A stretch of DNA of 64,000 nt, taken from the NCBI GenBank assembly GCA_046590205.1, contig JBKJTT010000091.1, forward strand, positions 1 to 64,000, written 5' to 3'. The DNA is from DATDEW01 sp046590205. Lineage in GTDB: Bacteria; Bacteroidota; Ignavibacteria; Palsa-1295. The notes under the pieces are model-generated. The model made no database searches and was not told where the DNA came from. It was given only the letters and a program-made list of their open reading frames with translations. The translations under genes were made by a program, and so were the position numbers. Positions 9,439 through 18,648 of the stretch are shown here, in pieces (position 1 is the stretch's first letter; each line of letters opens with the position of its first letter).

Positions 9439-9968
9439 ACGAATATCGCTCTGACAAGTAGTACACTTACGATAACACTCACTATATCAGCAAAGATACC
9501 TGAAAGTGGTGCGTGACGAACACGATTGATACCAACCGAGCCGAAATACACAGCAAGCACGTAGAACGTCGTTTCGTTGCTGCCCATTATCACTGCGGCT
9601 ATACGACCGATGAGCGAATCAGGACCGTGCGTCTTTGCAAGGTCTGTCATTATACCGAGTGAACCTGAACCCGAAAGACTACGAATTATCGACATTGGAA
9701 ATACTTCGCTCGGCATTCCTATCAAACTTGTTAGAGGCGAAACCATATCGGTCAGAAAATCCATCGCGCCGCTTGCACGGAACATACCAATAGCACAGAG
9801 CATCGCTACAAGATATGGGATGATACGTACCGAAGTTGTGAACCCTTCCTTCGCGCCTTCAACGAACTGCTCATATACCTTCACTCTTTTCCATACTCCT
9901 AAGAAGAGAATGATGAGGATGAGAGCCGGGACAGCCAGTATAGATAATGCTTTTATGTATTCTATCAT
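9435..9968 (-). CDS. SpmB-like nucleoside-recognition (Gate) membrane protein
   Basis: This 177-residue integral membrane protein matches SpmB / nucleoside-recognition domain proteins: an N-terminal membrane segment, YEQFVEGAKEGFTTSVRIIPYLVAML, and the C-terminal NETTFYVLAVYFGSVGINR motif with RHAPLSG. SpmA and SpmB are named for spore-core dehydration in Bacillus, but the pair is widespread in non-sporulating bacteria where its substrate is unknown. It is adjacent to spmA with a one-base overlap (TAATG at 9968) and coupled by ATGA to the following barrel gene. Confidence 0.85.
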   Translation of the reverse strand: MIEYIKALSILAVPALILIILFLGVWKRVKVYEQFVEGAKEGFTTSVRIIPYLVAMLCAIGMFRASGAMDFLTDMVSPLTSLIGMPSEVFPMSIIRSLSGSGSLGIMTDLAKTHGPDSLIGRIAAVIMGSNETTFYVLAVYFGSVGINRVRHAPLSGIFADIVSVIVSVLLVRAIFV

Positions 9969-10945
9969 TATCGTACAGGGAAAAATCGTTGGATAGATCT
10001 GTTAAATATCACGGCACAGGTCATTGCAATCACTGCGGCAAGAAATGTCGGCAGCAAAATATCTGTCGGATTACTTGACCCGAGCGATGCCCTGATGGCA
10101 ATCACTGTCGTAGGTACAAGTGTGATGGCGCTTGTGTTGATTGTCAGGAATGTGCACATTGCATTCGTTGCGATTCCGGGATTTGGATTAAGCTTATTCA
10201 ACTCCTCCATTGCCTTAAGTCCGAGCGGTGTAGCAGCGTTAGATAATCCAAGAAAATTTGCTGCCATATTTGAAAGCATTGCTCCCATTGCAGGATGTTC
10301 GGGAGGCACATCCGGGAAGAGGCGTACCATAAGCGGCTTTGCAAGTTTGGCAAGTATCGTAACAAGTCCGGCAGCTTCAGCTATCTTCATCATCCCAAGC
10401 CAAAATGCCATGATACCTATAAGTCCTATTGCAAGCGTTACCGATGTTTCAGCCATCTTAATGATACCGTCGGTACCTACCTTTGCGAGAATACGAAAAC
10501 GCACGGGGTCTGGCGTAAATGCCAAAACTCCTTTTGTTAGAGAATCACCTTTAGTGTAACTTACTTTGCCTGTTATCTTCTTCCCATCTCCGAGTACAGC
10601 AGCCATATCTTTCCATAAAGCGGGAGCCGCATCACCTACCGATAGATTAGCTGTACCAACGAAGCTACCAAGTGCGTCACTTTTTACAACTGTCTCGATA
10701 GGAAAAGAAAGTGTATCAGCTTTCACTGACTTCATTTCTTCTTCGCCATAATAGCGAACGAGTTCACTTTTGGTTGTTATAATGATTAGTGACTCATGGT
10801 CGGGGCTTGTCGTTTTTGCATCGGCAACAGCAAACGTAAGTTGTTGACCGTTTCGGAAGCGGTCATTTGATAGCTCGCCAATGTCGCGCCCAACGGCGAC
10901 AAAGACGGCGATAGCTATCAAGCCCATCCATATCCAATTTAGCAT
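9968..10945 (-). CDS. SpmA-like nucleoside-recognition membrane protein with an inserted extracytoplasmic segment
   Basis: This 325-residue protein starts as SpmA does (MLNWIWMGLIAIAVFVAVGRD, membrane segment) and its second half carries the SpmA core (LGMMKIAEAAGLV, MLSNMAANFLGLSNAATPLGLKAMEELNKLNP, FLTINTSAITLVPTTVIAIR). Between them, about residues 30-150, is a soluble beta-rich insert (ITTKSELVRYYGEEEM, KITGKVSYTKGDS) not expected in the usual roughly 200-residue SpmA. It presumably lies outside the cytoplasmic membrane. It partners spmB immediately downstream and starts 6 bases after the end of the TraB/GumN gene. Confidence 0.85.
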   Translation of the reverse strand: MLNWIWMGLIAIAVFVAVGRDIGELSNDRFRNGQQLTFAVADAKTTSPDHESLIIITTKSELVRYYGEEEMKSVKADTLSFPIETVVKSDALGSFVGTANLSVGDAAPALWKDMAAVLGDGKKITGKVSYTKGDSLTKGVLAFTPDPVRFRILAKVGTDGIIKMAETSVTLAIGLIGIMAFWLGMMKIAEAAGLVTILAKLAKPLMVRLFPDVPPEHPAMGAMLSNMAANFLGLSNAATPLGLKAMEELNKLNPNPGIATNAMCTFLTINTSAITLVPTTVIAIRASLGSSNPTDILLPTFLAAVIAMTCAVIFNRSIQRFFPVR

Positions 10946-10951
10946 TATGAG

Positions 10952-11839
10952 TTATTGAGTAAGTAGTATTGGTGTAACAGAAAATCCTTTAGCTCGAAGC
11001 AACTCGATAACACCGCCCTCACCAGGCAAATGTAAAGCACCGACAGCGGCAAAAAGACGTTGTCCTTTTTTGAGATAGTCTTCAAATCTATCAGCCATGC
11101 GTATATTGCGAATCGTGATGAGCGATTCGTTAAATTCTCCGGATGTTTCTTCCTTTTGAAAGAACGTATAGAGAGCCTCCAAATCAGCAAGCTCATAGAG
11201 ACTCGTCATTTCATCGGCATCGCTCACAGATGGGACGTAGAGCGAGTCTATCGCTTCTTCGAGCATGTGCATTTGCTCTTTAAGCGGTATCCCGTTGACT
11301 GCCTGTAATTGCTCATCAACCGTTTCAAGTCCAGTGACTTCTTTCCCGAACTCTTTGGCTTTATTTGAAAGATGACTATCGAGAAATGTACCGCTATCTT
11401 GTGTCATCTCACCTTGCGAAAGCAGCGCCATCAGATAGAAGGGTTTAATCTTCGCAAGAAATGCCAAAGGCAAACCGACAGAGTCAGCGAAATATTTATC
11501 AAGCGTTGCATACCTTCCTGAATCAAGTAACGTCTTGATGGTTGTATCACCACCAAACATGATATATGGCAGCAGCTTTGTAAACATATCAAGCTTACTG
11601 AAATCAAGTTCTATTTCTGAGGCAAAAATGTCTACTTCCTTGATATATTTTTCTGCTGTATCCGTAAACCGAAATACTCGTTTATCAAAGGAGTGCATCG
11701 TCCCATAAAGATACGACGGCTTGCTTACATCTTTTGAAGTTACTCTCCAGAGTAACGACGGATACTTCGACTGGGCTACGGCAGACGAAGCAAAAATGAA
11801 AATGATAAAAACGATTATGACTCGGTAGCTTTTCATCAT
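10952..11839 (-). CDS. TraB/GumN family protein, exported
   Basis: With the start at 11839 the product is about 295 residues with a signal peptide (SYRVIIVFIIFIFASSAVAQ). Family motifs are clear: SYLYGTMHSFDKR near the N-terminus, RNIRMADRFEDYL, and the C-terminal AAVGALHLPGEGGVIELLR followed by GFSVTPI. TraB/GumN proteins share a fold with EreA/ChaN-like and Tiki metalloproteases, and the conserved histidines are proposed to bind metal; the function here is unknown. The open frame extends upstream to 11917 inside the preceding gene, but GGAGA sits 6 bases before the ATG at 11839 and decides the start. Confidence 0.85.
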   Translation of the reverse strand: MMKSYRVIIVFIIFIFASSAVAQSKYPSLLWRVTSKDVSKPSYLYGTMHSFDKRVFRFTDTAEKYIKEVDIFASEIELDFSKLDMFTKLLPYIMFGGDTTIKTLLDSGRYATLDKYFADSVGLPLAFLAKIKPFYLMALLSQGEMTQDSGTFLDSHLSNKAKEFGKEVTGLETVDEQLQAVNGIPLKEQMHMLEEAIDSLYVPSVSDADEMTSLYELADLEALYTFFQKEETSGEFNESLITIRNIRMADRFEDYLKKGQRLFAAVGALHLPGEGGVIELLRAKGFSVTPILLTQ

Positions 11840-11840
11840 T

Positions 11841-12461
11841 TTATTCTCCGGCAAACTCACCGACGTACCAATCCTTATCCTCAAGCTCACCACGGAAATG
11901 CTGAACGTACATAACATAGTTCTCTGCGCCTTGCGCTACCATCTTGGCATCACGCTCTGTCAATGAACGAATAACCTTTGCAGGGATACCTGCGGCAAGG
12001 ACACCATCTGGTATAATTGTATTTGGCGTCACAACTGATCCAGCTGCAATTAGCGACCCCTTCCCGACAACAGCTCTATCAAGAACGACTGCATTCATAC
12101 CGACGAGTGCTCCGTCGCCTATCGTGCAGCCATGAATAACAGCGCCATGACCGATAGTAACGTTCTCACCTATTAGCGTCGGATTCTTGAAGTGCGTAAC
12201 GTGTATCGTAGCGTTATCCTGAATGTTCGAGTTCTTCTTAATAACGATGCGCTCGACATCGCCTCTGATAACAACATTGAACCACACGCTGACATTTTCT
12301 TCAAGCGTTACATTGCCGATGACGTGGCTGCCGCCGGCAAGGAAGCATGACGGATGAATATCCGGCTCGATACCCTGAAAAGTGTAGATCTTGCCTGTTT
12401 CGGCTGTCTCAATATTGAGGGAAATTTCCTTCTGCATTTTCGTAAATAGTTTACTCCCCAT
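11841..12461 (-). CDS. Gamma-carbonic-anhydrase-like hexapeptide-repeat protein
   Basis: This left-handed beta-helix protein has hexapeptide repeats from about residue 40 to 165 (VIGNVTLEENVSVWFNVVIR, LIGENVTIGHGAVIHGCTIG, LVGMNAVVLDRAVVGKG). The RGD after the first coils and the zinc-ligand histidines (HVTHF, TIGHGAVIHG) are as in the gamma-CA/YrdA/PaaY family. The enzymatic activity of such proteins is often undemonstrated, so carbonic anhydrase activity is only possible. The ATG at 12461 lies directly after the U-tract of a terminator and has no Shine-Dalgarno sequence; the ATG at 12437 is an alternative. It heads the chain running to the barrel gene at 8020. Confidence 0.85.
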   Translation of the reverse strand: MGSKLFTKMQKEISLNIETAETGKIYTFQGIEPDIHPSCFLAGGSHVIGNVTLEENVSVWFNVVIRGDVERIVIKKNSNIQDNATIHVTHFKNPTLIGENVTIGHGAVIHGCTIGDGALVGMNAVVLDRAVVGKGSLIAAGSVVTPNTIIPDGVLAAGIPAKVIRSLTERDAKMVAQGAENYVMYVQHFRGELEDKDWYVGEFAGE

Positions 12462-12462
12462 A

Positions 12463-12500
12463 CAAAAAGAAAAAGGGACAGAGAGTTCACTCTCCGTCCC
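12463..12500 (-). terminator. Rho-independent terminator for the small exported-protein genes
   Basis: Read on the minus strand, an 11-bp stem (12500-12490 with 12485-12475, one G-U pair) encloses a TGAA loop and is followed by TTTTTCTTTTT. It ends transcription of the 12530-13407 genes, directly before the start codon of the gamma-carbonic-anhydrase-like gene. Confidence 0.85.
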
Positions 12501-12529
12501 TTAAACAAAAACCATCATGCCAATTGTAC

Positions 12530-12946
12530 TTACCTCGGAAGAGAGTCAAGTTCTTGGCTCTTGTAGGTACCTCGGCGGAAGAGGTTACAGATCGAATCAG
12601 CCCACATCTTTGTGCGGCGGACAATAGCATTCGCCTTAGGTTGGTAATCGCCAAGTTCATTTACGGCATCAACTGACACGTGCTCATAAGTCGAATTCGT
12701 TGCGCCGTTATTTACATGTTCAAAACTCTCTTTCGCGACGGTTAAGATGCTATCAGCAATCTCGGATATTGGGCGCTCCGCCTTTTTCTTCGCACTTGCC
12801 TTTGCGGGCTGGAAGTACTCATAGACCAAACAATCATCATCAGCAACTTTTGCAGTTGCTTTCTTCGATGGCTCAATGCAAGCATTTGCTTCACAGTATG
12901 CGAAGACAACGCAACATATCCATAGTATGTACTGAAGCTTTTTCAT
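12530..12946 (-). CDS. Small exported protein, unknown function
   Basis: The product is 138 residues with signal peptide MKKLQYILWICCVVFAYCEA. The mature part has a lysine/alanine-rich stretch (AKASAKKKAERP) and a helical, NAIVRRTKMWADSICNLFRRG-type C-terminus. I recognise no family. The frame is open up to 12991, but the ATG at 12946 with AAAGG 8 bases upstream gives a proper signal peptide and follows the previous gene's stop by 2 bases. The gene ends just before the terminator at 12463-12500 and forms a pair with the gene at 12949-13407. Confidence 0.6.
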   Translation of the reverse strand: MKKLQYILWICCVVFAYCEANACIEPSKKATAKVADDDCLVYEYFQPAKASAKKKAERPISEIADSILTVAKESFEHVNNGATNSTYEHVSVDAVNELGDYQPKANAIVRRTKMWADSICNLFRRGTYKSQELDSLPR

Positions 12947-12948
12947 TA

Positions 12949-13407
12949 CTACGACCTTTCTGACTTCATCATTATTTCTTGTACTTTCCATCCCGGAAAG
13001 CCGGGGACGGGGACACTTCTTCTATTATTTGGCTGACTCGGCATCCTATCATAATAAGGTACGCCTCGATCATAATATCTCGGGTGCGGACTTTCAGGCA
13101 CTGGGTACCCTGGCTTATCATCACCCTTCCACCAATTGTTAGATTCTGGCTGCCGATTAAACGGTAAAGCATTCAAATCGGGCTTATAGAATTTTAACAA
13201 TGAATCCGGTATCGCATGTTGATACAGATCTGGAAACTCTAACTTCCCGCCGAAATAAGAACCGTCAATGCCATCATCCCATAGACCATGCTTAAGTGCT
13301 TTGAGCGAATCGAGTTCTTCTATCTCAAAGATAGAGCCATTCTGTCCGAAAACGCTTCCGGCAGTTAAGCAGAACACACATACAGCTATGATACCTAATT
13401 TCTTCAT
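12949..13407 (-). CDS. Small exported proline/tyrosine-rich protein, unknown function
   Basis: The 152-residue product has signal peptide MKKLGIIAVCVFCLTAGSVFG followed by an acidic region (IFEIEELDSLKALKHGLWDD) and a C-terminal half rich in P, Y, R and N (ESPHPRYYDRGVPYYDRMP), suggesting a disordered periplasmic or surface segment. No family is recognised. It precedes the 138-residue exported protein by 2 bases, so the two are probably cotranscribed. The 130 bases upstream, toward the lipoprotein gene, hold the presumed promoter, but I could not point to a clean one. Confidence 0.55.
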   Translation of the reverse strand: MKKLGIIAVCVFCLTAGSVFGQNGSIFEIEELDSLKALKHGLWDDGIDGSYFGGKLEFPDLYQHAIPDSLLKFYKPDLNALPFNRQPESNNWWKGDDKPGYPVPESPHPRYYDRGVPYYDRMPSQPNNRRSVPVPGFPGWKVQEIMMKSERS

Positions 13408-13539
13408 TGGTGCCTATCCTCGAATATCGGAAAATACGACATTTTTGGAGAATCCGGTTACGAAAAATTGCTCATTTTTGCATATCCGGTCATATATAGG
13501 ACACGCGAAAAGCCAAAATGTTGCACGGAAAATGAAAAA

Positions 13540-14280
13540 TTATTTTTGGACATCCTCCTCGAATACACGGATGACATAGTCTGAGCCATCAGAAGCGACT
13601 TGTTTCGCCTTGGACATTATCACTTTAACTGAGTATTTTCCCGGAGGGAAACTGCCCATAAAACTGCTGACGGGTGCTTCAGTCAAGGTCAAACCCCCTT
13701 TTTCAAGTGTGAAAACTGCATTTTTATCGGGACTTTCGAGCTTTACTGCCCCATCAAAGATCATCTTTACTTCGAATGAATGTGTCGTGGTCTGGCTCGG
13801 CTTGAGCTTGCCGCGAAACTCCTCTGTAAAGGTAGTCGCGAACCGCTCGGGCATAGTGAAGTTCTTACGATGGAACGACTCGGTGTAGTTTGGTGCTGAA
13901 TTTTCTGGTACGAGTTGAAGTATCGAATCAGAGAGCGAGTAGATCCGGTAAATGATAGGTATCGGTGTTAGATGACGCTCTGTATGTGCAAAAAGCATGA
14001 GCGTATCCCCGCGTAGCTCCCAGGTATCTCCTATCATCGAATACATATTGATCAACTTCAACTTACCATCCCCGTAGAGATGATAGCCCTCATCGCCGGG
14101 CTGGGTAGCAATCGGACGAACCCAAATACCTGTAAGACGTTCTTTCGTGAGTACGCCACGCTGGAGCATCAAAAGACTATCAGCAATAGCTGCAGAGTCA
14201 GCCGTACCCGGTTTGTCATCCATGTACTTCGCACAGGATGAAAGGAGGAGTGCACAAGCAAAAAGCAAAAGTTTTTTCAT
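13540..14280 (-). CDS. Lipoprotein with lipocalin-like N-terminal segment
   Basis: The 246-residue protein has a clear lipobox (LLLSSC, cysteine at residue 16), so it should be lipid-anchored, probably in the outer membrane. Residues about 45-125 (LTGIWVR, YHLYGDGKLKLINMYSMIGD, TWELRGDTLMLF) follow the pattern of Bacteroidota lipocalin-like lipoproteins. The C-terminal half is a second beta-rich region (TTHSFEVKMIFDGAVKLES). No enzymatic motif was seen. It lies 32 bases downstream of the M1 aminopeptidase gene's stop on the opposite reading side of the same strand order: the aminopeptidase gene ends at 14313 and this gene starts at 14280, so they may be cotranscribed. Confidence 0.65.
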   Translation of the reverse strand: MKKLLLFACALLLSSCAKYMDDKPGTADSAAIADSLLMLQRGVLTKERLTGIWVRPIATQPGDEGYHLYGDGKLKLINMYSMIGDTWELRGDTLMLFAHTERHLTPIPIIYRIYSLSDSILQLVPENSAPNYTESFHRKNFTMPERFATTFTEEFRGKLKPSQTTTHSFEVKMIFDGAVKLESPDKNAVFTLEKGGLTLTEAPVSSFMGSFPPGKYSVKVIMSKAKQVASDGSDYVIRVFEEDVQK

Positions 14281-14312
14281 TATATCAGGTATGTCATAGA
14301 TGATTCACATCT

Positions 14313-16733
14313 CTATTTAAATACATTCTGCAAGATCTCTTTCTGCGACGGCTCCCATGTTTTAGACTTGTAGTAAGCCATCATCATATCGCGGTACGGC
14401 AGTTGTCCGTAAAATGTATTGAGCGCAGTGTATGCATTGCCGGCGAGGCGGTTGTTCGTGCTTAAGTAAGCATCAACAAGATTTGCAAGCCCATCGCTAT
14501 CCAGATGATTCAGCTTTTGTAGCGATGCGATCGCATTGTTGCGCGTACCGAATTCATAGGAGATGCTTGCATACTCATTAAGCTCTTTGATTGCTTCTTT
14601 ATCACCCATGCCTGCCTTGATCTCAAGCCACTTGATGCGGCATTTCTTTGAGGCCCCTACTTCATTCTTTGTCATCTCGAGATAGGTTGTCTTGTTCTCT
14701 GGGAAGCTTTCTGACATTTTATCGAGTGACGTGACTATCATATTATACGACGAGTCATTGAGCAGAACGCGCATATCAGGTTCAAGGTCTTTCGGGATGA
14801 AACGATATGCGTTGATCGTAGCATTACGAACCTCAATAGAAGAGTCTTTGATAGCGCGGCGAATGACGGCTCGTGCTTCGCTTGAGGGGTCTTGCGATAA
14901 CTGCGAGATGATCTCACCGCGAGTTGCCTGATAGCTTTCCTTATTAAAAAGCTGAATAAGCAGATCGCGTTTTGCACTTACACTCGTTGAATCACTCTTA
15001 AGCGCAACGATAGCATCGTATCTATCTATCATGTTCTTCGCGCCGAGTGCTTGTGCCTTCAGCTCTGTAAAACTTTTCTTAAAGTTAACTTTCTTGACGA
15101 TGTTTGAAGCCGGATCAAAAAGAACGAAGGCAATTTGTTTATTTGACGAATTCGGGATGTTTACCGTTTCTGTCTGCTTCTCGACCATCTGCCGAGTACT
15201 TGTCTTTGACCCATCCGTATAGTACACATCAAAGACAATCGGCATCTTAAAAAGCTTTGTAAGGTCATCGGTGTGGTGAACTTGTGATACCGTGACTTGC
15301 GTCATGCGCTTTCCCTCAACGCTTGCATCTTGATACTTAACGTTATAGACGGGGTATCCGCCGCGATAGAGCCACTGGTCGAAAAACCAATCAGGTGAAA
15401 GCCCGAGTGTATCTTGGAATGACCGATAGAGATCGTTCGTCTCGACGTTCTTATACATGTGCCCTTTGAGGTAGTGATTGATGACACGTTTCATCGCATC
15501 CTCACCAAATGTATAACACATCATATCAAGCACAGCTGAACCGCCGCCATAGACACGTGCCGTGCCCATTTTCGGATGTACGATCGGGTAGCGGTCGCCG
15601 TCGTTCGCTCCGAGAAGTCCGTTCTGTTCGCCTCTGCGATTCCACTCATAAGCATCCTGCCCGAAGAAATCACGAGTAAAAAGTTTTGGGAAGAATGTGG
15701 CATAGCTTTCTTGCAGCCAGTTATCCTTTCCGGTACGTATCGTTACAAGATCGCCGAACCATTGATGAGCAAGCTCGTGAACATTGACACCGATATAGTT
15801 TCTATCCAAAAAGCCGCGCTTATCTACGTTGAAGAAATCACCAAAGACCGTAGCCGTTGTGTTCTCCATTGCTCCGTAAATGAAGTCCTGCACCATGATC
15901 TGCGAATACGACTCCCACGGATACGGGATGCCCGTCCAGTCAGCAAGAAAATCTATACACTCTGTCGAGTAAAGGTATGTCGGCACCATACGCTCGGGGA
16001 ATTCAGGGTAGTAGTAGAGGTGAACGGGCACACCAGCCTTTGTTTTCCGATGATCTATTTCATACTTCCCGATACCGAGCATCAAGAGATACGGTGAATG
16101 CGGGTGCGACATTTTGTAATGCCATGTCTTCGTACCGTCACCATTATCTTTTGCACTTACCTTCGTTCCGTTCGAGAGCACTTCATATTCTTTATCGAAT
16201 GTCGTGACCGTTTCGGTTATCATCTTATCGTTGTACTCATCGTAGCTCGGTATCCAGTGGCGGTTATCAATGCCTTGTCCTTGTGTCCAGATCTGTTTGC
16301 GGGAAAGATTCTTTGGGTCATTCCAGCCGATGAAGTAAATACCTCGGCGTGGGTTACATTCATAGGTGAACGAGATGGAATCTCTTGAATCCCATTTCAT
16401 TGCCTTATCAGGATAGACGGTAACACTTTTATCATCAGAGACAAACCGAACCGGCTTGCCGCCGAGACGCGTTTCCTTGATGCGAATCTTGACCGCATTG
16501 AAGTAGATCGAATCCACATTCTCGCGTAAGACAACAAAGTAATGTGTAACCTTGCCTTTTACAAGACCTTGTTTCGGATCAAAAGATACCTCGACCTTTT
16601 CGCGCTCGATATTTAATACATGCTCGTATGGCGCATCATCCGGCTCATCGAGATGCGTATGGGTATGGATAATGGGCTGCGCGAACGAAAGAGTCGCCGA
16701 ACAAAGGAGAGCAATAATAAAGAAGTTTTTCAC
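14313..16733 (-). CDS. M1 family zinc aminopeptidase, exported
   Basis: This 806-residue metallopeptidase has a signal peptide (MKNFFIIALLCSATLSFAQ). The substrate-anchoring GAMEN is at 287-291 and the zinc site HELAH at 319-323 with the third ligand glutamate at 342, the exact HExxH-x18-E spacing of M1 enzymes. The N-terminal half is the beta saddle; the C-terminal part (from about 560) has HEAT-like helices (EARAVIRRAIKDSSIEVRNA). It would remove N-terminal residues from peptides in the periplasm or outside the cell. A 61-base gap separates it from the upstream barrel gene. Confidence 0.9.
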   Translation of the reverse strand: MKNFFIIALLCSATLSFAQPIIHTHTHLDEPDDAPYEHVLNIEREKVEVSFDPKQGLVKGKVTHYFVVLRENVDSIYFNAVKIRIKETRLGGKPVRFVSDDKSVTVYPDKAMKWDSRDSISFTYECNPRRGIYFIGWNDPKNLSRKQIWTQGQGIDNRHWIPSYDEYNDKMITETVTTFDKEYEVLSNGTKVSAKDNGDGTKTWHYKMSHPHSPYLLMLGIGKYEIDHRKTKAGVPVHLYYYPEFPERMVPTYLYSTECIDFLADWTGIPYPWESYSQIMVQDFIYGAMENTTATVFGDFFNVDKRGFLDRNYIGVNVHELAHQWFGDLVTIRTGKDNWLQESYATFFPKLFTRDFFGQDAYEWNRRGEQNGLLGANDGDRYPIVHPKMGTARVYGGGSAVLDMMCYTFGEDAMKRVINHYLKGHMYKNVETNDLYRSFQDTLGLSPDWFFDQWLYRGGYPVYNVKYQDASVEGKRMTQVTVSQVHHTDDLTKLFKMPIVFDVYYTDGSKTSTRQMVEKQTETVNIPNSSNKQIAFVLFDPASNIVKKVNFKKSFTELKAQALGAKNMIDRYDAIVALKSDSTSVSAKRDLLIQLFNKESYQATRGEIISQLSQDPSSEARAVIRRAIKDSSIEVRNATINAYRFIPKDLEPDMRVLLNDSSYNMIVTSLDKMSESFPENKTTYLEMTKNEVGASKKCRIKWLEIKAGMGDKEAIKELNEYASISYEFGTRNNAIASLQKLNHLDSDGLANLVDAYLSTNNRLAGNAYTALNTFYGQLPYRDMMMAYYKSKTWEPSQKEILQNVFK

Positions 16734-16794
16734 GGGTTACGAAGATAAATGAACAGCCGAAAACAACACACATTTCGGCGAGAGAATTACAGAT

Positions 16795-18648
16795 TTAGAA
16801 CGCTGCTCGGATGGATACCTTGATGGCACGCGGATATTCATTGTATCCACTCCAGAAATCATTCGCGCTGCCCAAGATATTTTCAAGACGCAGTTTGAGT
16901 GATACTCGCTCAGAGAGTGCATAGTTTGCTTCTGCATTTATGAGTGCTATCGAGCGCTCCGTCCTGCCAAGATAGGTGAATTCAACTTTCGGCATAAGCA
17001 CTTTTGATAATGATGCAAACGTATATGAGCTTTGAATGCTTAACTGCGGGACGAAGGGAAGTTGCTTCTCGTCATCCATTGATACTGTTGATGCGAATGT
17101 AACTGTAGTGGCTAGCTTGTCCGATGTAAATAGCTTAACATTTCCCCCAAGTTCAACCACGAAGTGACGCGTAGCGGCAACTTCAGTGTAAAAGCGTAAA
17201 GCACTATCTAAACGAAATACTATATCGTCATAGCGAGTAATATATCTGGCAGTACAACGAAGGTAGTCATCAGCAGAAAGGTATTGTTCAGCAAAGAGTG
17301 CGAAGTTCATATTATCTACAGTGAGAGATGTATATGCACCATTTTTTGGGATGTTATAGATGCCAGGACTGTAAAATGGATTAATTTTACTTTGATGTGC
17401 TAGTCCATTATAGAAAACTTTTGGGTCATAGCTAAACCCCAGCAGTAAATTATTTGAGAATTGTTTCTTTATTTCAATATAGGGTAAAGCATATTTGGGA
17501 TCTTGTTGTAAAGTCTGGTAGCGAGTAAAGATGATAGTGAAACCAGCCTTCCATTCAAATGGGGAGTTTGAGAGTGAATGATAATAGTTGTTCAGGTAAA
17601 ATAGATCCATGTCATTTGTTACGCTATCACTTCCTGCCCCCGATGAGTAAAAGCCAGCTTTTGCATTTAACTCAATACGAGCGGAAGTATCCTTGAAGAA
17701 ATTTTGAACCTCATTCACAAATATTTCAAAAGAGGATTCAGATGCTTTTTTTGATAGATTATCAGCGTAGCTACTAAAAGAAAGACCAGCATCTAAGTAC
17801 AGGGCTTGTATCTCCCCAAGCTCAAACCCAAGCGACGAAGTAAGATAGTTTTGTGTAACTCTTGGAGTAGTTGTATCCATTCTTACACTTCTATCGCGGG
17901 ATGCGTAGTTGATGTTGAAATCTAATTGTGGTTGTCGTGCATCTACGGCAAGTGAATCAAGCATGAAGATGTGCTTCGCATTCGCTCCGACATCCCATGT
18001 GTTCTTTATAGCATTTACTGTGCCCATATTGTTATGGAATCCACCGCCAGCGGTGATAGATGTGGCGGGAGATGAAACGAGCTTTCCTTCTATCGTGCCG
18101 AATGGTACGGTCGGATAGCCGACACCCGCTTCAAAGAAGATGCGTGGCTCGTTACGTAAACGAAGAGGCGGAGTCGTCGGGAAGCCATCAATGTATGGCG
18201 TCGGCTCTTTTATAACTGGCTCCATCTTGGCGATGAGCGTTGAGTCGAACGGTACGACCTTCGCATTCGTCTCGACGAGGATAGATGAAGGATAACTAAA
18301 TGCTCCGCCGCTTGGAGTTTTACGATACTCCGGTAACTCTGCAAGCATTGAGTCGAGTAGCTCTTTCTGTGAAAGTGAAACGGCAGAATCTATCATCACG
18401 AGAACGGAATCACTAACTTTTGCAGAATCAAGTTCTGTGCCGACGCTATCGCGGAAGCTCCTTGAGAGAATTGATTTCGCTTTTATCGTATCGGCAAAGC
18501 TGACAATGCGCGGGGCGATTCCTTTGCGTAAACGCAGCTCACGCAAGAGCGATGGAGGCAACTGCTTCGCAGGTTGCGTAAGCTGTGCCGATGCACTTAG
18601 CGTAGAGAGCAGAACAAGAACAGCAATATATGATATGAAGTGTATCAG
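16795..18648 (-). CDS. Outer-membrane beta-barrel protein with non-canonical start
   Basis: The reading frame encodes an outer-membrane barrel: many amphipathic strands with aromatic girdles (AGFTIIFTRYQTLQQ, RCTARYITRYDDIVFRL), TonB-receptor-like C-terminal strands and a final phenylalanine (AIKVSIRAAF). The first ATG/GTG/TTG-type start (TTG 18561) would leave no signal peptide. In the same frame upstream lies a good one (HFISYIAVLVLLSTLSASAQ), beginning after an in-frame TAA. The only candidate starts there are CTG at 18648-18646, overlapping the TGA of the preceding gene as CTGA, or ATA/ATT codons. I therefore extend the gene to 18648; the exact start is uncertain. Function unknown; it is coupled to the large TPR gene. 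Confidence 0.6.
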   Translation of the reverse strand: MIHFISYIAVLVLLSTLSASAQLTQPAKQLPPSLLRELRLRKGIAPRIVSFADTIKAKSILSRSFRDSVGTELDSAKVSDSVLVMIDSAVSLSQKELLDSMLAELPEYRKTPSGGAFSYPSSILVETNAKVVPFDSTLIAKMEPVIKEPTPYIDGFPTTPPLRLRNEPRIFFEAGVGYPTVPFGTIEGKLVSSPATSITAGGGFHNNMGTVNAIKNTWDVGANAKHIFMLDSLAVDARQPQLDFNINYASRDRSVRMDTTTPRVTQNYLTSSLGFELGEIQALYLDAGLSFSSYADNLSKKASESSFEIFVNEVQNFFKDTSARIELNAKAGFYSSGAGSDSVTNDMDLFYLNNYYHSLSNSPFEWKAGFTIIFTRYQTLQQDPKYALPYIEIKKQFSNNLLLGFSYDPKVFYNGLAHQSKINPFYSPGIYNIPKNGAYTSLTVDNMNFALFAEQYLSADDYLRCTARYITRYDDIVFRLDSALRFYTEVAATRHFVVELGGNVKLFTSDKLATTVTFASTVSMDDEKQLPFVPQLSIQSSYTFASLSKVLMPKVEFTYLGRTERSIALINAEANYALSERVSLKLRLENILGSANDFWSGYNEYPRAIKVSIRAAF

